A stretch of 64,000 nt of DNA from Angelakisella massiliensis (lineage in GTDB: Bacteria > Bacillota > Clostridia > Oscillospirales > Ruminococcaceae): the NCBI RefSeq assembly GCF_900104675.1, contig NZ_LT629944.1, forward strand, positions 919,649 through 983,648. Direction: 5' to 3'. The notes beneath the pieces were generated by a model that had not been told where the DNA came from, searched no databases, and saw only the letters and a list, made by a program, of their open reading frames with translations. Position numbers and translations under genes: made by a program. Each line of letters starts with the position of its first letter. Positions within the stretch are counted from its first letter, which is position 1. Shown here piece after piece: positions 1 through 8,066 of the stretch.

Positions 1-1224
1 GGCCTGGGCCACACCGCCGCTGACGGCAAAGCCCCGCCCCGCGGCGGTGGCATCCTCCTGCAGCTCGCTGTCAGCCAGCTGGTCAAAGTCCACATTTTTT
101 GCCTCGAACATACCCATCAGTTCCTCAAAGGTGAGGACAAAGTCCACATCACTGCGGATGGTGCGGCGGCTGGCCTCCAGCTTTTTGGAGGAGCAGGGGC
201 CCACAAAGGCGATCTTGCAGCCGGGATGCTCCTTTTTCTGCAGACGGGCGGTGAGCACCATGGGGGTCATGGCCATGGAAATATAGGGGGCCAGGGTGGG
301 GAACAGCTTCTTTGCCATCACCGACCAGGAAGGGCAGCAGGATGTAGCCATAAAGGGCTGCTCTGCAGGCACCGCCCGCATAAAGTCCTTGGCCTCCTCA
401 ATGGTGCACAGATCGGCGCCGATGGCCACCTCCACCACCTGGTCAAAGCCCAGCTGCTTCATGGCGTTGCTGAACTTTTCAGGGGTCATCTTGGGGCCGA
501 ACTGCCCCACAAAGGCGGGAGCCACAATGGCGATGACCCGGTCTCCCCGCTTGATGGAATGGATCAGCTGGAAGATCTGGCCCTTATCGGAAATGGCGCC
601 GAAGGGGCAGTTGACGATACACTGGCCGCAGGAAACACACTTGTCATAATCAATGGTGGCCTTTCCCTGGTCATCGCTGCTGATGGCGTCCATACCGCAG
701 GAACGGGCGCAGGGGCGCTCCACCTTGATGATGGCATGATAGGGGCAGACATTTTCGCACCGGCCGCACTTGATGCACTTGCTCTGGTCGATGACCGACT
801 TGCCGTGCTGGATGGAAATGGCTCCCTTGGGGCAGACCTCCTTGCAGGGGTTGGCCAGACAGCCCTGACAGACATCGGTGACATGATAATGTTTTTCCGG
901 ACAGCCGTTGCAGGCGAATTTGATGATGTTCACCAGGGGCGGATCATAATATTTTTCCGCCACGGCGCTGGCGTCAATGCCCATGGACAGAGGGGCGTGT
1001 TCATCCATGGGGCGCAGGGGCAGGCCGATGGCAAGGCGCAGCCGCTCCCCTACAATAGCCCGTTCCAAAAAGATGGAATCCCGGTATTTGGCGATCTCAC
1101 CGGGGACAATTTTGTAGGGCAGCTCCTCAATACGGGAGTAGTCTCCCCCCTCGTAGGCCAGCCGCGCCACCTCGGTAAATACCTTGCGGCGGATGTCGGT
1201 CACGGAAGAATAAATACCTCTCAT
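1..1224 (-). CDS. [FeFe]-hydrogenase-like 4Fe-4S protein, 3' end outside the window
   Basis: This gene runs off the left edge in frame, so only the first 408 residues are visible. Residues about 105-210 contain a dense run of cysteine motifs for several 4Fe-4S clusters (CNGCPEK, CIKCGRCENVCP, CVSCGQCIVNCP). These are followed by an H-cluster domain with TSCCPSW and GPCSSKK, which match motifs L1 and L2 of [FeFe]-hydrogenases. L2 reads GPCSSKK instead of the usual MPCxxKxxE, which suggests a group B or otherwise divergent enzyme. The third H-cluster motif lies outside the window. Such proteins are cytoplasmic and couple hydrogen to ferredoxin or act as redox sensors. The start is the ATG at 1224, preceded by AAAAGGAGAG. 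The open plus-strand frame across the same bases is an antisense shadow. The family is clear; catalytic activity is not proven. Confidence 0.85.
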   Translation of the reverse strand, partial: MRGIYSSVTDIRRKVFTEVARLAYEGGDYSRIEELPYKIVPGEIAKYRDSIFLERAIVGERLRLAIGLPLRPMDEHAPLSMGIDASAVAEKYYDPPLVNIIKFACNGCPEKHYHVTDVCQGCLANPCKEVCPKGAISIQHGKSVIDQSKCIKCGRCENVCPYHAIIKVERPCARSCGMDAISSDDQGKATIDYDKCVSCGQCIVNCPFGAISDKGQIFQLIHSIKRGDRVIAIVAPAFVGQFGPKMTPEKFSNAMKQLGFDQVVEVAIGADLCTIEEAKDFMRAVPAEQPFMATSCCPSWSVMAKKLFPTLAPYISMAMTPMVLTARLQKKEHPGCKIAFVGPCSSKKLEASRRTIRSDVDFVLTFEELMGMFEAKNVDFDQLADSELQEDATAAGRGFAVSGGVAQA

Positions 1225-1572
1225 ATGCCTCTCCTTTTTTGGGGGACCTTTCGGGAGGGCGCCTTCTTGAAGAAAAGGCGGCGGCAGCGCCGCTGACCTC
1301 ACCAAACCGGTCCTTGTATGGATGGTGTAACAGGTTCATGTTTCTTCTTCATTATTCCCGATAAAGGGCCATTTTGTCAATGGAAGAATGAAGCTTTGGC
1401 ACATCAAATATTATTTTTTGGCGGAAGCGGCGGCAAACCCTCCTTTCCGGGGAAAAAATGTAGCAAACTTCCCGCCTCACACCTGCGGGCGGAAGCTGTC
1501 GAAACAGAACGGGAGCTGTCCTTTTCCATGGAGAAAGTCAATCTTTTCCCTGAAAATGACCGGCTGGCCGCA

Positions 1573-1601
1573 TTGATAAAGGGGGCGGCATATGGTACAA
1601 T
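1573..1601 (+). promoter_or_regulatory. Sigma-A promoter of the HD/ptsI genes
   Basis: TTGATA at 1573-1578 and TACAAT at 1596-1601 are separated by 17 bases. Transcription would begin near 1608, about 30 bases before the ATG at 1639. This argues against the much longer reading frame that opens at 1318. Apart from this promoter I see no gene in 1225-1638. Confidence 0.7.
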
Positions 1602-1638
1602 GTTGCTGACAGAAAATTTGGAAAGGTCGCTGAAAAAT

Positions 1639-2208
1639 ATGAAGCCTGATCGGGATTTTGCCTGGAAACTCTTCCGTGAATATAATGAAAGCGAATCTCT
1701 GGTCCACCATGGCCTGGCGGTGGAAGGCGTGATGCGTCACTTCGCCGTACTCTTTGGGGAGGACCCGGACAAGTGGGGGGTCATTGGCCTGCTTCATGAT
1801 CTGGACTATGAAAAGTATCCTGAGGAGCACTGCACCAAGGTGCGGGAGATCCTGACGGAACAGGGCGTGGACGAGGAATATATCCACGCCATTGCCAGCC
1901 ACGGCTGGGGCCTGTGCTCCGACGTGGAACCGGTGGAGCGGATGGAAAAGGTCCTTTACGCCACCGACGAGCTGACGGGGCTGATCACCGCCGCGGCGCT
2001 GATGCGTCCTTCCCACAGCGTGATGGACCTGGAGCTGAAATCCGTTAAGAAAAAATTCAAGGATAAGCGCTTTGCCGCCGGTGTGGACCGGGATGTGATC
2101 ACCAAAGGCGCCGAAATGGTAGGGATGCCGCTGGACGATCTGATTCAGGAAACCATCCTGGGGATGCGTGAAGTGGCCGACAGCATCGGTTTGGCAATGG
2201 CGGAGTAA
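1639..2208 (+). CDS. HD-domain phosphohydrolase-like protein
   Basis: The protein has 189 residues and the HD-superfamily signature: a histidine in ESLVHHGLAVEG, the HD pair in LLHDLDYEK, a histidine in IASHGWG, and an aspartate in YATDEL. HD proteins are metal-dependent phosphohydrolases acting on nucleotides or related phosphate esters; the substrate here cannot be read from sequence. The reading frame is open from 1318, but the first 107 codons there are not protein-like and they span the promoter at 1573-1601. I therefore start at MKPDRDF, with a GGAAAGG about 12 bases upstream. It lies 26 bases before the EI gene and is probably cotranscribed with it. Confidence 0.8.
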   Translation: MKPDRDFAWKLFREYNESESLVHHGLAVEGVMRHFAVLFGEDPDKWGVIGLLHDLDYEKYPEEHCTKVREILTEQGVDEEYIHAIASHGWGLCSDVEPVERMEKVLYATDELTGLITAAALMRPSHSVMDLELKSVKKKFKDKRFAAGVDRDVITKGAEMVGMPLDDLIQETILGMREVADSIGLAMAE

Positions 2209-2234
2209 GAGTATCCCGCAAAAAAGGGGGGATT

Positions 2235-3962
2235 ATGATGGCGGAGGTTTTCTGCGGTGTCGCCGCTTCCCCGGGGTATGCCCTGGGACCTGCGTTTCAC
2301 TATGTCCCCTATGAACCGTCGGTGTCTCCCAGCATCATTGAGAACCGGCAATCTCAGGAGAATATCGGGTATTACAGCGCCGCCCGGGAAGCTGCCCGGG
2401 AAGAGCTGGAGACCCTGCGCCGCCGTGTGGACAAATCGGATCCGGAGCGGGGCAAAATTCTGGCGGCTCATCAAAGTATCCTGATGGACGCTGTATTGGA
2501 TGAGGAGATCCGGGACAGGGTTCTCTCCGACCTGTGGGGGGCGGACTGGGCCATATGGGAAAGCTACGGGGCTTATATCCGCCGGATGGAAGGCGCCAGC
2601 GATCCCCTGCTTCGTGAGCGGGCGGCGGACCTTCGGGATGTCCGTGACCGGCTTCTCCGGTGCCTGGAGGGTCAGCCCTCCAAAGAGCTTTCCCTGATGG
2701 ATACGCCGGTGGTGCTGGTCACCCGGGATCTGCGCCCCTCCGACGCCGCTGTGTTGGATCGGCAGAAGGTGCTGGCCATCATTACCGAAACCGGCGGAGC
2801 CACCTGTCACAGCGCTATTCTGGCCCGGTGCAGCGGCATTCCGGCAGTGCTTGGGGTGGAAAACGCCCTGGCCCTGCTCCCTGCGGGGGAGGAGGTGCTG
2901 GTGGACGGAACTGAGGGCCGGGTGGTACTACAGCCGGACGAAAGCCAGCGGGAAGAATTCCGCCGCAGCCAGCGTCTGTTTGCCAGCCGGGTCCAGGAAA
3001 ACGCCCGTTTTCTGGCTTTTCCCGCCATCACCGCTGATGGTGAGCGGGTGAAGATCCACCTGAATTTGGGAACGGGACAGCTGAAGCCGCCGGAAGTCAA
3101 CCATGTGGATGGGGCGGGGCTGCTGCGCACCGAGTTTCTTTATCTGGAACGGGAGGATTTGCCGTCGGAGGAGGAGCAGCTGTCGGCCTACCGCCAGGTG
3201 CTGGAGGCCTTCGGGGGCAAGGAAGTGACCGTGCGCACGCTGGACATTGGCGGCGACAAACAGCTGCCCTATCTGGAACTGCCCCGGGAAGAAAATCCTT
3301 TTTTGGGCAGCCGTGCCCTTCGTCTCTGCTTTGATCATCCCGATCTGCTCAAAACCCAGCTGCGGGCCTGTCTGCGGGCGGGGGTATATGGATCACTGAG
3401 GCTGATGTTCCCCATGGTGTCGGGCGTGGATGATCTGCGCCGGGCCAAACGGATGCTCACTCAGTGCCGTCTGGAGCTGGAGCGGGAAGGGATCGCCTGC
3501 GCTGAGGATTTTCCCGTGGGTATCATGGTGGAAATCCCCTCTGCCGCCATCATGGCCGATCTCATCGCGGAAGAAGCGGATTTTGCCAGCATCGGCACCA
3601 ACGATCTGACTCAATATGTTCTGGCGGCGGACCGGATGAACCCGGCAGTGCGCCAATATTATCGTCCTTTCCATCCAGCGGTGCTGCGGCTCATCGCTCA
3701 GGTGTCCCGCAGCTTTGGAAAAAAGGGAAAACCGGTATGTGTCTGCGGAGAGATGGCGGGCGATCCCCTGGGCGCCGCCGTACTGGTGGGGTTGGATATC
3801 CGTCAGCTTTCCATGAACTCCGCGTCAGTGGCCCCGGTAAAAAGGGCTCTGTCCCTGCTGGATACCCGGGATGCCCGGGAGGCTGCCCAGGCGGTGTGTT
3901 CCATGGCCACCGGTGAGGAAGCGGAGCTTTATCTCCGCAAGCGCTTCGCTTACCTTCTATAA
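2235..3962 (+). CDS. ptsI: Phosphoenolpyruvate-protein phosphotransferase (PTS enzyme I)
   Basis: This 575-residue protein transfers phosphate from phosphoenolpyruvate to HPr, the first step of the sugar phosphotransferase system in the cytoplasm. The phosphorylated histidine is His192 in GGATCHSAILARCSG; most homologues read GGRTSHTAI here, so the neighbourhood is slightly unusual. The C-terminal PEP-binding barrel is complete, with GTNDLTQY and the active-site cysteine in VCGEMAGDP. Length matches the family (about 570). Two tandem ATGs (2235 and 2238) follow a purine-rich AAAAAGGGGGG; either could be used. HPr follows 101 bases downstream, and no sugar-specific enzyme II is in the window. 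Confidence 0.95.
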   Translation: MMAEVFCGVAASPGYALGPAFHYVPYEPSVSPSIIENRQSQENIGYYSAAREAAREELETLRRRVDKSDPERGKILAAHQSILMDAVLDEEIRDRVLSDLWGADWAIWESYGAYIRRMEGASDPLLRERAADLRDVRDRLLRCLEGQPSKELSLMDTPVVLVTRDLRPSDAAVLDRQKVLAIITETGGATCHSAILARCSGIPAVLGVENALALLPAGEEVLVDGTEGRVVLQPDESQREEFRRSQRLFASRVQENARFLAFPAITADGERVKIHLNLGTGQLKPPEVNHVDGAGLLRTEFLYLEREDLPSEEEQLSAYRQVLEAFGGKEVTVRTLDIGGDKQLPYLELPREENPFLGSRALRLCFDHPDLLKTQLRACLRAGVYGSLRLMFPMVSGVDDLRRAKRMLTQCRLELEREGIACAEDFPVGIMVEIPSAAIMADLIAEEADFASIGTNDLTQYVLAADRMNPAVRQYYRPFHPAVLRLIAQVSRSFGKKGKPVCVCGEMAGDPLGAAVLVGLDIRQLSMNSASVAPVKRALSLLDTRDAREAAQAVCSMATGEEAELYLRKRFAYLL

Positions 3963-4063
3963 AGGGACGCGCATTGTTATTGTCAACGAGCGAAAGCAGT
4001 TTCGCTGCCAAATTTATACCGTTTTGCGCCTGACCGCGCAGAACACATCAGGAGGTTACGTTT

Positions 4064-4339
4064 ATGTACAGCAGAAAAACCACTATTCGCAACAAGACGG
4101 GTCTCCATGCCCGTCCCGCTTCTGATTTTATCGGATGCGCAAGCAAGTTCAAATCCAAGATCGTCATCAAAAAGCTCTCTGACGAAGAGGAGGCCAACGC
4201 CAAGTCTATCGTTATGCTGCTGGCTCTGGGCCTGGGCGAAGGAGAAGAGATCGAGATCTACGCCAAGGGCGAGGATGAAGTCGAGGCGGTTGATACCCTC
4301 ATCGATCTGGTGGATTCCAAATTTGGAGAGGACAAATAA
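4064..4339 (+). CDS. ptsH: HPr phosphocarrier protein
   Basis: A 91-residue HPr. His15 in GLHARPAS is the residue phosphorylated by enzyme I. Ser48 in NAKSIVML corresponds to the regulatory Ser46 that HPr kinase modifies in Firmicutes, so both sugar uptake and carbon catabolite control are possible. A strong AGGAGGT precedes the ATG. The gene order ptsI then ptsH is the reverse of the common ptsHI order. The 101-base gap contains a small GCGAAA/TTTCGC hairpin but no convincing promoter, so cotranscription with ptsI is likely. A perfect terminator follows at 4434-4477. Confidence 0.95.
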   Translation: MYSRKTTIRNKTGLHARPASDFIGCASKFKSKIVIKKLSDEEEANAKSIVMLLALGLGEGEEIEIYAKGEDEVEAVDTLIDLVDSKFGEDK

Positions 4340-4433
4340 GCTTCCTGCCCAAGCGGCTTACAGCTGCTGATGAGGAGAACTTTGTTTGAATTTTCATCCC
4401 TGATGATACGGGCCTGAAAAAAGTGACACAAGC

Positions 4434-4477
4434 AAAAGGGGCACAGTATTTCCGAAAGGAAATACTGTGCCCCTTTT
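4434..4477. terminator. Bidirectional terminator between ptsH and lysR
   Basis: A perfect 20-bp stem closed by a GAAA tetraloop, with an A-tract on the left and a T-tract on the right. It can stop transcription from ptsH on the plus strand and from the LysR gene on the minus strand. Confidence 0.92.
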
Positions 4478-4582
4478 AATCATATGCCGCACACCGGAGC
4501 CTTGTCAAAACAACAGCAGCCGGTTTCCTGGGGAGGGTAAAAAAAATCCCAACCGGGCAGCAGCATCCGGGTCAAAGGCGGG

Positions 4583-5509
4583 CTACCGTTTTTTTGAAAA
4601 GATCTGGCGGACGATATGAATCAACCCATTGACCTGCTCTGAAAAATAAGCGTCTTTATGGGTAGCAGCTACAAAGGAAAAGGACTGCGGCGTTTGTCCC
4701 ACTGACAAAAAAACCGGCTTATGGACAGAGTAACAATAATCTGCCGAAATTTCTATGCAAAAGCACACACCAAATCCTTGTGCCGCCAAGTTGATATTCA
4801 AATCCAAATCCGAAGTGCGGATCATTTTGGGGCGGAAATCATATTGCTCAAAAAGCTCATGGCTCAGCGGCCCCATACGCATGGAACTGGAGTTGACCAA
4901 AAAGGTCTCTCCCTTGAGCCGGTTCAAATCGATCCATGGATAATGAAATCCTTTGCGCCACTGGCCCATGGCGGGATAGGGGGAATCCCTGCCCACGCAC
5001 AGCAGCACCTGTTCGGTGCAGATTTCCTCCATCTTCAGCTTTGGATATTCCTCCCGCTTGGGGTCCCGGAGAAATAATCCTACATTGGCGGTTCCCTCCT
5101 CCAAAAGCTGCTCCACCTGGCATACATCACCCTCATATATCTCGATCTCACAATCAGGGTACCGCATCCGGAACTCCGGCAGGATATTGGGCAGCACATA
5201 CCGGCCCCGGCTGGGAGTGATGGCAATGGCAATGTGGCCCCCATCCCGGTTGCTCAGATCCCGCATCATGTCCTGAAGCTGGTATCCCAGGCTGAGAATC
5301 TCATGACCCTTTTTGATGTATTCCTGGCCGGCGTGGGTCAGGATCAGCTGCTTCCCCAGCCGCTCAAAGAGGCGCACCCCATATCTTTCTTCAGCGGCGA
5401 TGATGCATCTGCTTAAAGTAGGCTGGCTGATCCCTAAAATCTCAGCCGCCCTGGTGACACTTTTATACTTTGCCAATGTTTCAATGTACAGCGGCTCCCT
5501 GAAATCCAT
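4583..5509 (-). CDS. LysR-family transcriptional regulator
   Basis: A 308-residue LysR-type regulator. Residues 1-60 form the winged helix-turn-helix (ETLAKYKSVTRAAEILGISQPTLSRCI), and the rest is a periplasmic-binding-like effector domain (ITPSRGRYVLPNILPEF onward). Regulators of this family usually bind between divergent genes and activate the neighbour in response to a small molecule made or used by its products. The neighbours on the other strand are an alpha/beta hydrolase and a CitMHS-family transporter, so the effector is plausibly an organic acid or ester (inference). The promoter lies in the 244-base divergent region. Confidence 0.92.
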   Translation of the reverse strand: MDFREPLYIETLAKYKSVTRAAEILGISQPTLSRCIIAAEERYGVRLFERLGKQLILTHAGQEYIKKGHEILSLGYQLQDMMRDLSNRDGGHIAIAITPSRGRYVLPNILPEFRMRYPDCEIEIYEGDVCQVEQLLEEGTANVGLFLRDPKREEYPKLKMEEICTEQVLLCVGRDSPYPAMGQWRKGFHYPWIDLNRLKGETFLVNSSSMRMGPLSHELFEQYDFRPKMIRTSDLDLNINLAAQGFGVCFCIEISADYCYSVHKPVFLSVGQTPQSFSFVAATHKDAYFSEQVNGLIHIVRQIFSKKR

Positions 5510-5595
5510 TCTCGCACCCCTTCAGATTTGCTGCGCCCTGTCTGCGGGAAATCCTGATGAAAAACCAGTTTGGCCCGCCATGACAGACCGCATTT

Positions 5596-5604
5596 ATTAT
5601 ACCA
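5596..5604 (-). promoter_or_regulatory. Extended -10 promoter of the LysR gene
   Basis: Read on the minus strand the sequence is TGGTATAAT, a consensus -10 with the TGn extension. No good -35 is present, as is usual for extended -10 promoters. Start of transcription would be about 80 bases before the LysR ATG. Confidence 0.6.
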
Positions 5605-5647
5605 CAAACGATTCAGTTTTTGCATTAAAATAATGTTTTTCATGTAT

Positions 5648-5676
5648 TTGACTTTCTGTTTGAGATGCTATATGGT
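5648..5676 (+). promoter_or_regulatory. Promoter of the hydrolase-transporter operon
   Basis: TTGACT (5648-5653), a 17-base spacer, then TATGGT (5671-5676). The -10 is imperfect, which suits a promoter that needs the divergent LysR activator. Confidence 0.6.
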
Positions 5677-5753
5677 TTGTACTGCAGTCAATCGGCCGAT
5701 TGAAAAAGCAGCGTAAAAATTCTTGCGGCAAACAAAATCAAAGGTGTGGTCCT

Positions 5754-6500
5754 ATGTTAAAAAAATGGGGAGATCTTCTCCCGAATAAACCGACAGTCCT
5801 CTTGCTTCCGGGATCTTTGACCTCCCCCTGTGTATATGATCAAGTGGAATGCGACAGTTTCTTTCAGCTGGCAGCCATTGATTACTGTACATCGGAAGGA
5901 CCGTGGGATGTTACAACTCTGGGAAAACGAGTCATCGGGATGATCGATGAGCTGCAGCTGGGTCCAACTGTTTTGGCCGGCTATTCCGCCGGGGGCGTTA
6001 TTGCCATGGCTGCGGCTTCCATCGCTCCTGAGAAGATTTCCGGGCTGATGCTTTCCAATACAGGCCCCTGTGGGAAAGGGCATGGAGACCCCAGTTTTCC
6101 CCAAAAGATTTTAGACAACTGGGGCAGCGAGGAGTTTGAAAGAAGCTTTTTCACCAGATGTTTTTCCCGTCCTGTTCCGCCTCTGCTTTATAAGCGCCTG
6201 CAGGCGTATATCCGCACAGTGGATCCCCAGGCCGCTTATGAAATATCCCTTTCTCTGCGAAATGTGGATTTCAGGCAGGACCTGACCCATTACCATCATC
6301 CTGTGGTCATCGCCCACGGGAAAGCTGATACCTCCCGTACAATAGCCCATGTGGAGATGATGAAAACCGCCATGCCCCAGGCTGAGGTGTTCCTGTTGGA
6401 TGGCGGCCACACCATCATGGTGGAGAACAAGCAGGATTGGCAGAAGGCTTTTGACCATCTGCTGCAAAAAGTACGCTCCGGTATGGAGAGAACAAATTGA
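5754..6500 (+). CDS. Alpha/beta hydrolase
   Basis: A 248-residue alpha/beta-fold hydrolase with a complete catalytic triad: Ser78 in GYSAGG (GxSxG), Asp192 in HGKADTS, and His219 in DGGHTIM. The N-terminal LLLPGSL supplies the oxyanion-hole strand. Such enzymes cleave esters, thioesters, lactones or C-C bonds; the substrate is not evident. The frame is open from 5700, but the ATG at 5754 has AAAGGTG upstream and gives the usual length. The transporter starts 15 bases after the stop, so the two form an operon, probably under the divergent LysR regulator. Confidence 0.85.
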   Translation: MLKKWGDLLPNKPTVLLLPGSLTSPCVYDQVECDSFFQLAAIDYCTSEGPWDVTTLGKRVIGMIDELQLGPTVLAGYSAGGVIAMAAASIAPEKISGLMLSNTGPCGKGHGDPSFPQKILDNWGSEEFERSFFTRCFSRPVPPLLYKRLQAYIRTVDPQAAYEISLSLRNVDFRQDLTHYHHPVVIAHGKADTSRTIAHVEMMKTAMPQAEVFLLDGGHTIMVENKQDWQKAFDHLLQKVRSGMERTN

Positions 6501-6515
6501 TGAGGAGGCCGTGAT

Positions 6516-7823
6516 ATGCTTGCAATTGTGGGGTTTATTTCCATTGCTGTAATGATGTTCTTCCTGCTGAAAGGAAAAATGCTGCCCATTACAGCATTTG
6601 TGGTGTTTCCGCTGTGCGCGTCCATCCTGGCGGGTTTCAGTTCAGGTGAAATCATTGACTTTGTTACCAAAGGCATCGGTTCCACATGGTCCACAGCTGT
6701 TTTGTTTCTGTTTTCCATCGCCTATTTCGGACTGATGAATGATGTGGGGCTTTTCGATAAGCTGGTGACCAACCTGGTGCGGATCTCCGGCACCAATATC
6801 ATGATGGTCATGTTGGTCACAGGCTTTATCGCCGTGGTAGGACATCTGGATGGTTCCGCTACCACCACCTATATCATCACCATCGGCGCCCTGCTGCCCC
6901 TGTATCAAAAGCTGAATCTGCGTCCCGTCGTGCTGCTGCTCATCTGCGGCGCTGCCACCGGTGTCATGAATCTGGTCCCCTGGGGCGGCCCCACCGCCCG
7001 GGTAGCCGCGGTGACCGGCATTGACGGCAATATCCTGTGGCATACCATGGTGCCCATGCAGATTTTTGGACTCGTGGCTGTGTTCGCTGTGGCAGTCATC
7101 ATGGGCCTCACGGAAAAGCGCCGTCTCACCACTGCCGGAACCCTTGTTACTCAGTTGGACGACACAACTGTGGAAATCCCCGGTGAAGCGGAAGGAGACG
7201 CTTCCCTCAAACGGCCCAAGCTCTTTTACTTCAACCTGCTTCTGACCCTGGCAGTCATCATCGTCCTTACCGTCTTTAAGGTCAACGCCTACCTGGTTTT
7301 CCTTATCGCCACGGTGCTGGCGCTGCTGATCAACTATCCCAACCCCAAGGACCAGCTCAAGCGTCTGGAAGCTCATGGCGCTTCCGCCGTACCTCTGAGC
7401 GCAACACTGATCGCCGCCGGCGTTTTCCTTGGCGTCTATGTCAACAGCGGTATGATTGAAGCGATGGCCTCGGTACTGATTCAAATCGTTCCCGGCTTCC
7501 TCCAGCCTTATCTCCATATTATTGTGGGCGCTCTGGGCGCTCCTATCGGTATGGCTATGGGTCCCGATCCTTACTATTATGGCATTATGCCCCTGATCGG
7601 TGAAGTAGTGGCGCCCTACGGCGTCTCTCTGGAGCAGGTGGGCTACGCCATGCTGATCGGTGAAAATGCGGCTCTGGCAGCCAGCCCCTGCGTACCGGCC
7701 ACCTTCCTTGCCATCGGTCTGGCGGGAGTGGAACTGAAAGATCATATCAAATTTTCTTTCCTGTGGCTGTGGGGAATCAGTCTGCTGATGCTGGTGTTCG
7801 CCGTCTTTACGGGCATTGTTTAA
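6516..7823 (+). CDS. CitMHS-family organic acid transporter
   Basis: A 435-residue integral membrane protein with about 11-12 hydrophobic segments and a central hydrophilic loop near residues 195-235. It resembles the CitMHS family (metal-citrate:proton symporters), including the conserved GHLDGSATTT and NLVPWGGPTARVAA segments and the mirrored C-terminal MGPDPYYYG segment. It would import a di- or tricarboxylate across the cytoplasmic membrane. Position right after the hydrolase suggests that the substrate is taken up and hydrolysed, or that the hydrolase frees an acyl chain. Substrate identity is inference. Confidence 0.85.
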   Translation: MLAIVGFISIAVMMFFLLKGKMLPITAFVVFPLCASILAGFSSGEIIDFVTKGIGSTWSTAVLFLFSIAYFGLMNDVGLFDKLVTNLVRISGTNIMMVMLVTGFIAVVGHLDGSATTTYIITIGALLPLYQKLNLRPVVLLLICGAATGVMNLVPWGGPTARVAAVTGIDGNILWHTMVPMQIFGLVAVFAVAVIMGLTEKRRLTTAGTLVTQLDDTTVEIPGEAEGDASLKRPKLFYFNLLLTLAVIIVLTVFKVNAYLVFLIATVLALLINYPNPKDQLKRLEAHGASAVPLSATLIAAGVFLGVYVNSGMIEAMASVLIQIVPGFLQPYLHIIVGALGAPIGMAMGPDPYYYGIMPLIGEVVAPYGVSLEQVGYAMLIGENAALAASPCVPATFLAIGLAGVELKDHIKFSFLWLWGISLLMLVFAVFTGIV

Positions 7824-7932
7824 ACTGATTTTGGAAGCAGCGCCCACGTTTTAACTTCTGCATTTTCTTTCCTCATATCTCCCCTTATGGACAAAAAATC
7901 TTTCCCAAGCCCTGGAAGGGCATCATACGGAC

Positions 7933-7957
7933 AACGCCCCTTCAGGGGCGTTTCTTT
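7933..7957 (+). terminator. Terminator of the hydrolase-transporter operon
   Basis: AACGCCCC, loop TTCA, GGGGCGTT followed by TCTTT. The T-rich tail is only on the plus strand, so it serves the CitMHS gene rather than the convergent zinc-ribbon gene. Confidence 0.8.
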
Positions 7958-8066
7958 ATGCCTTGGTATTCTTGCTGTCCGTAAACGGGTCTATGAACTC
8001 TTTTAAACTCATTTGATCCGCTATTTGATCCGTCTCTAATTGTTGTTTGCTGTTTCCCTTCATCAT
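7956..8066 (-). CDS. Possible 36-residue protein coupled to the zinc-ribbon nuclease gene
   Basis: A short minus-strand frame (MMKGNSKQQLETDQIADQMS...) begins with an ATGA that overlaps the stop of the 870-residue gene and ends just before the hairpin at 7933. The overlap would allow translational coupling. The peptide is acidic and soluble, and I do not recognise it. There is no strong ribosome binding site apart from a purine stretch inside the upstream gene, so it may be chance. Confidence 0.3.
   Translation of the reverse strand: MMKGNSKQQLETDQIADQMSLKEFIDPFTDSKNTKA

Noticed and set aside
226..1296. Long plus-strand open frame of 356 codons
   Set aside because: It is antisense to the iron-sulfur/hydrogenase gene, is rich in His/Gly from reverse-read codons and lacks any family motif.
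1318..1638. N-terminal extension of the HD-domain gene
   Set aside because: The codons are not protein-like and contain a good sigma-A promoter; the ATG at 1639 fits promoter position and family length.
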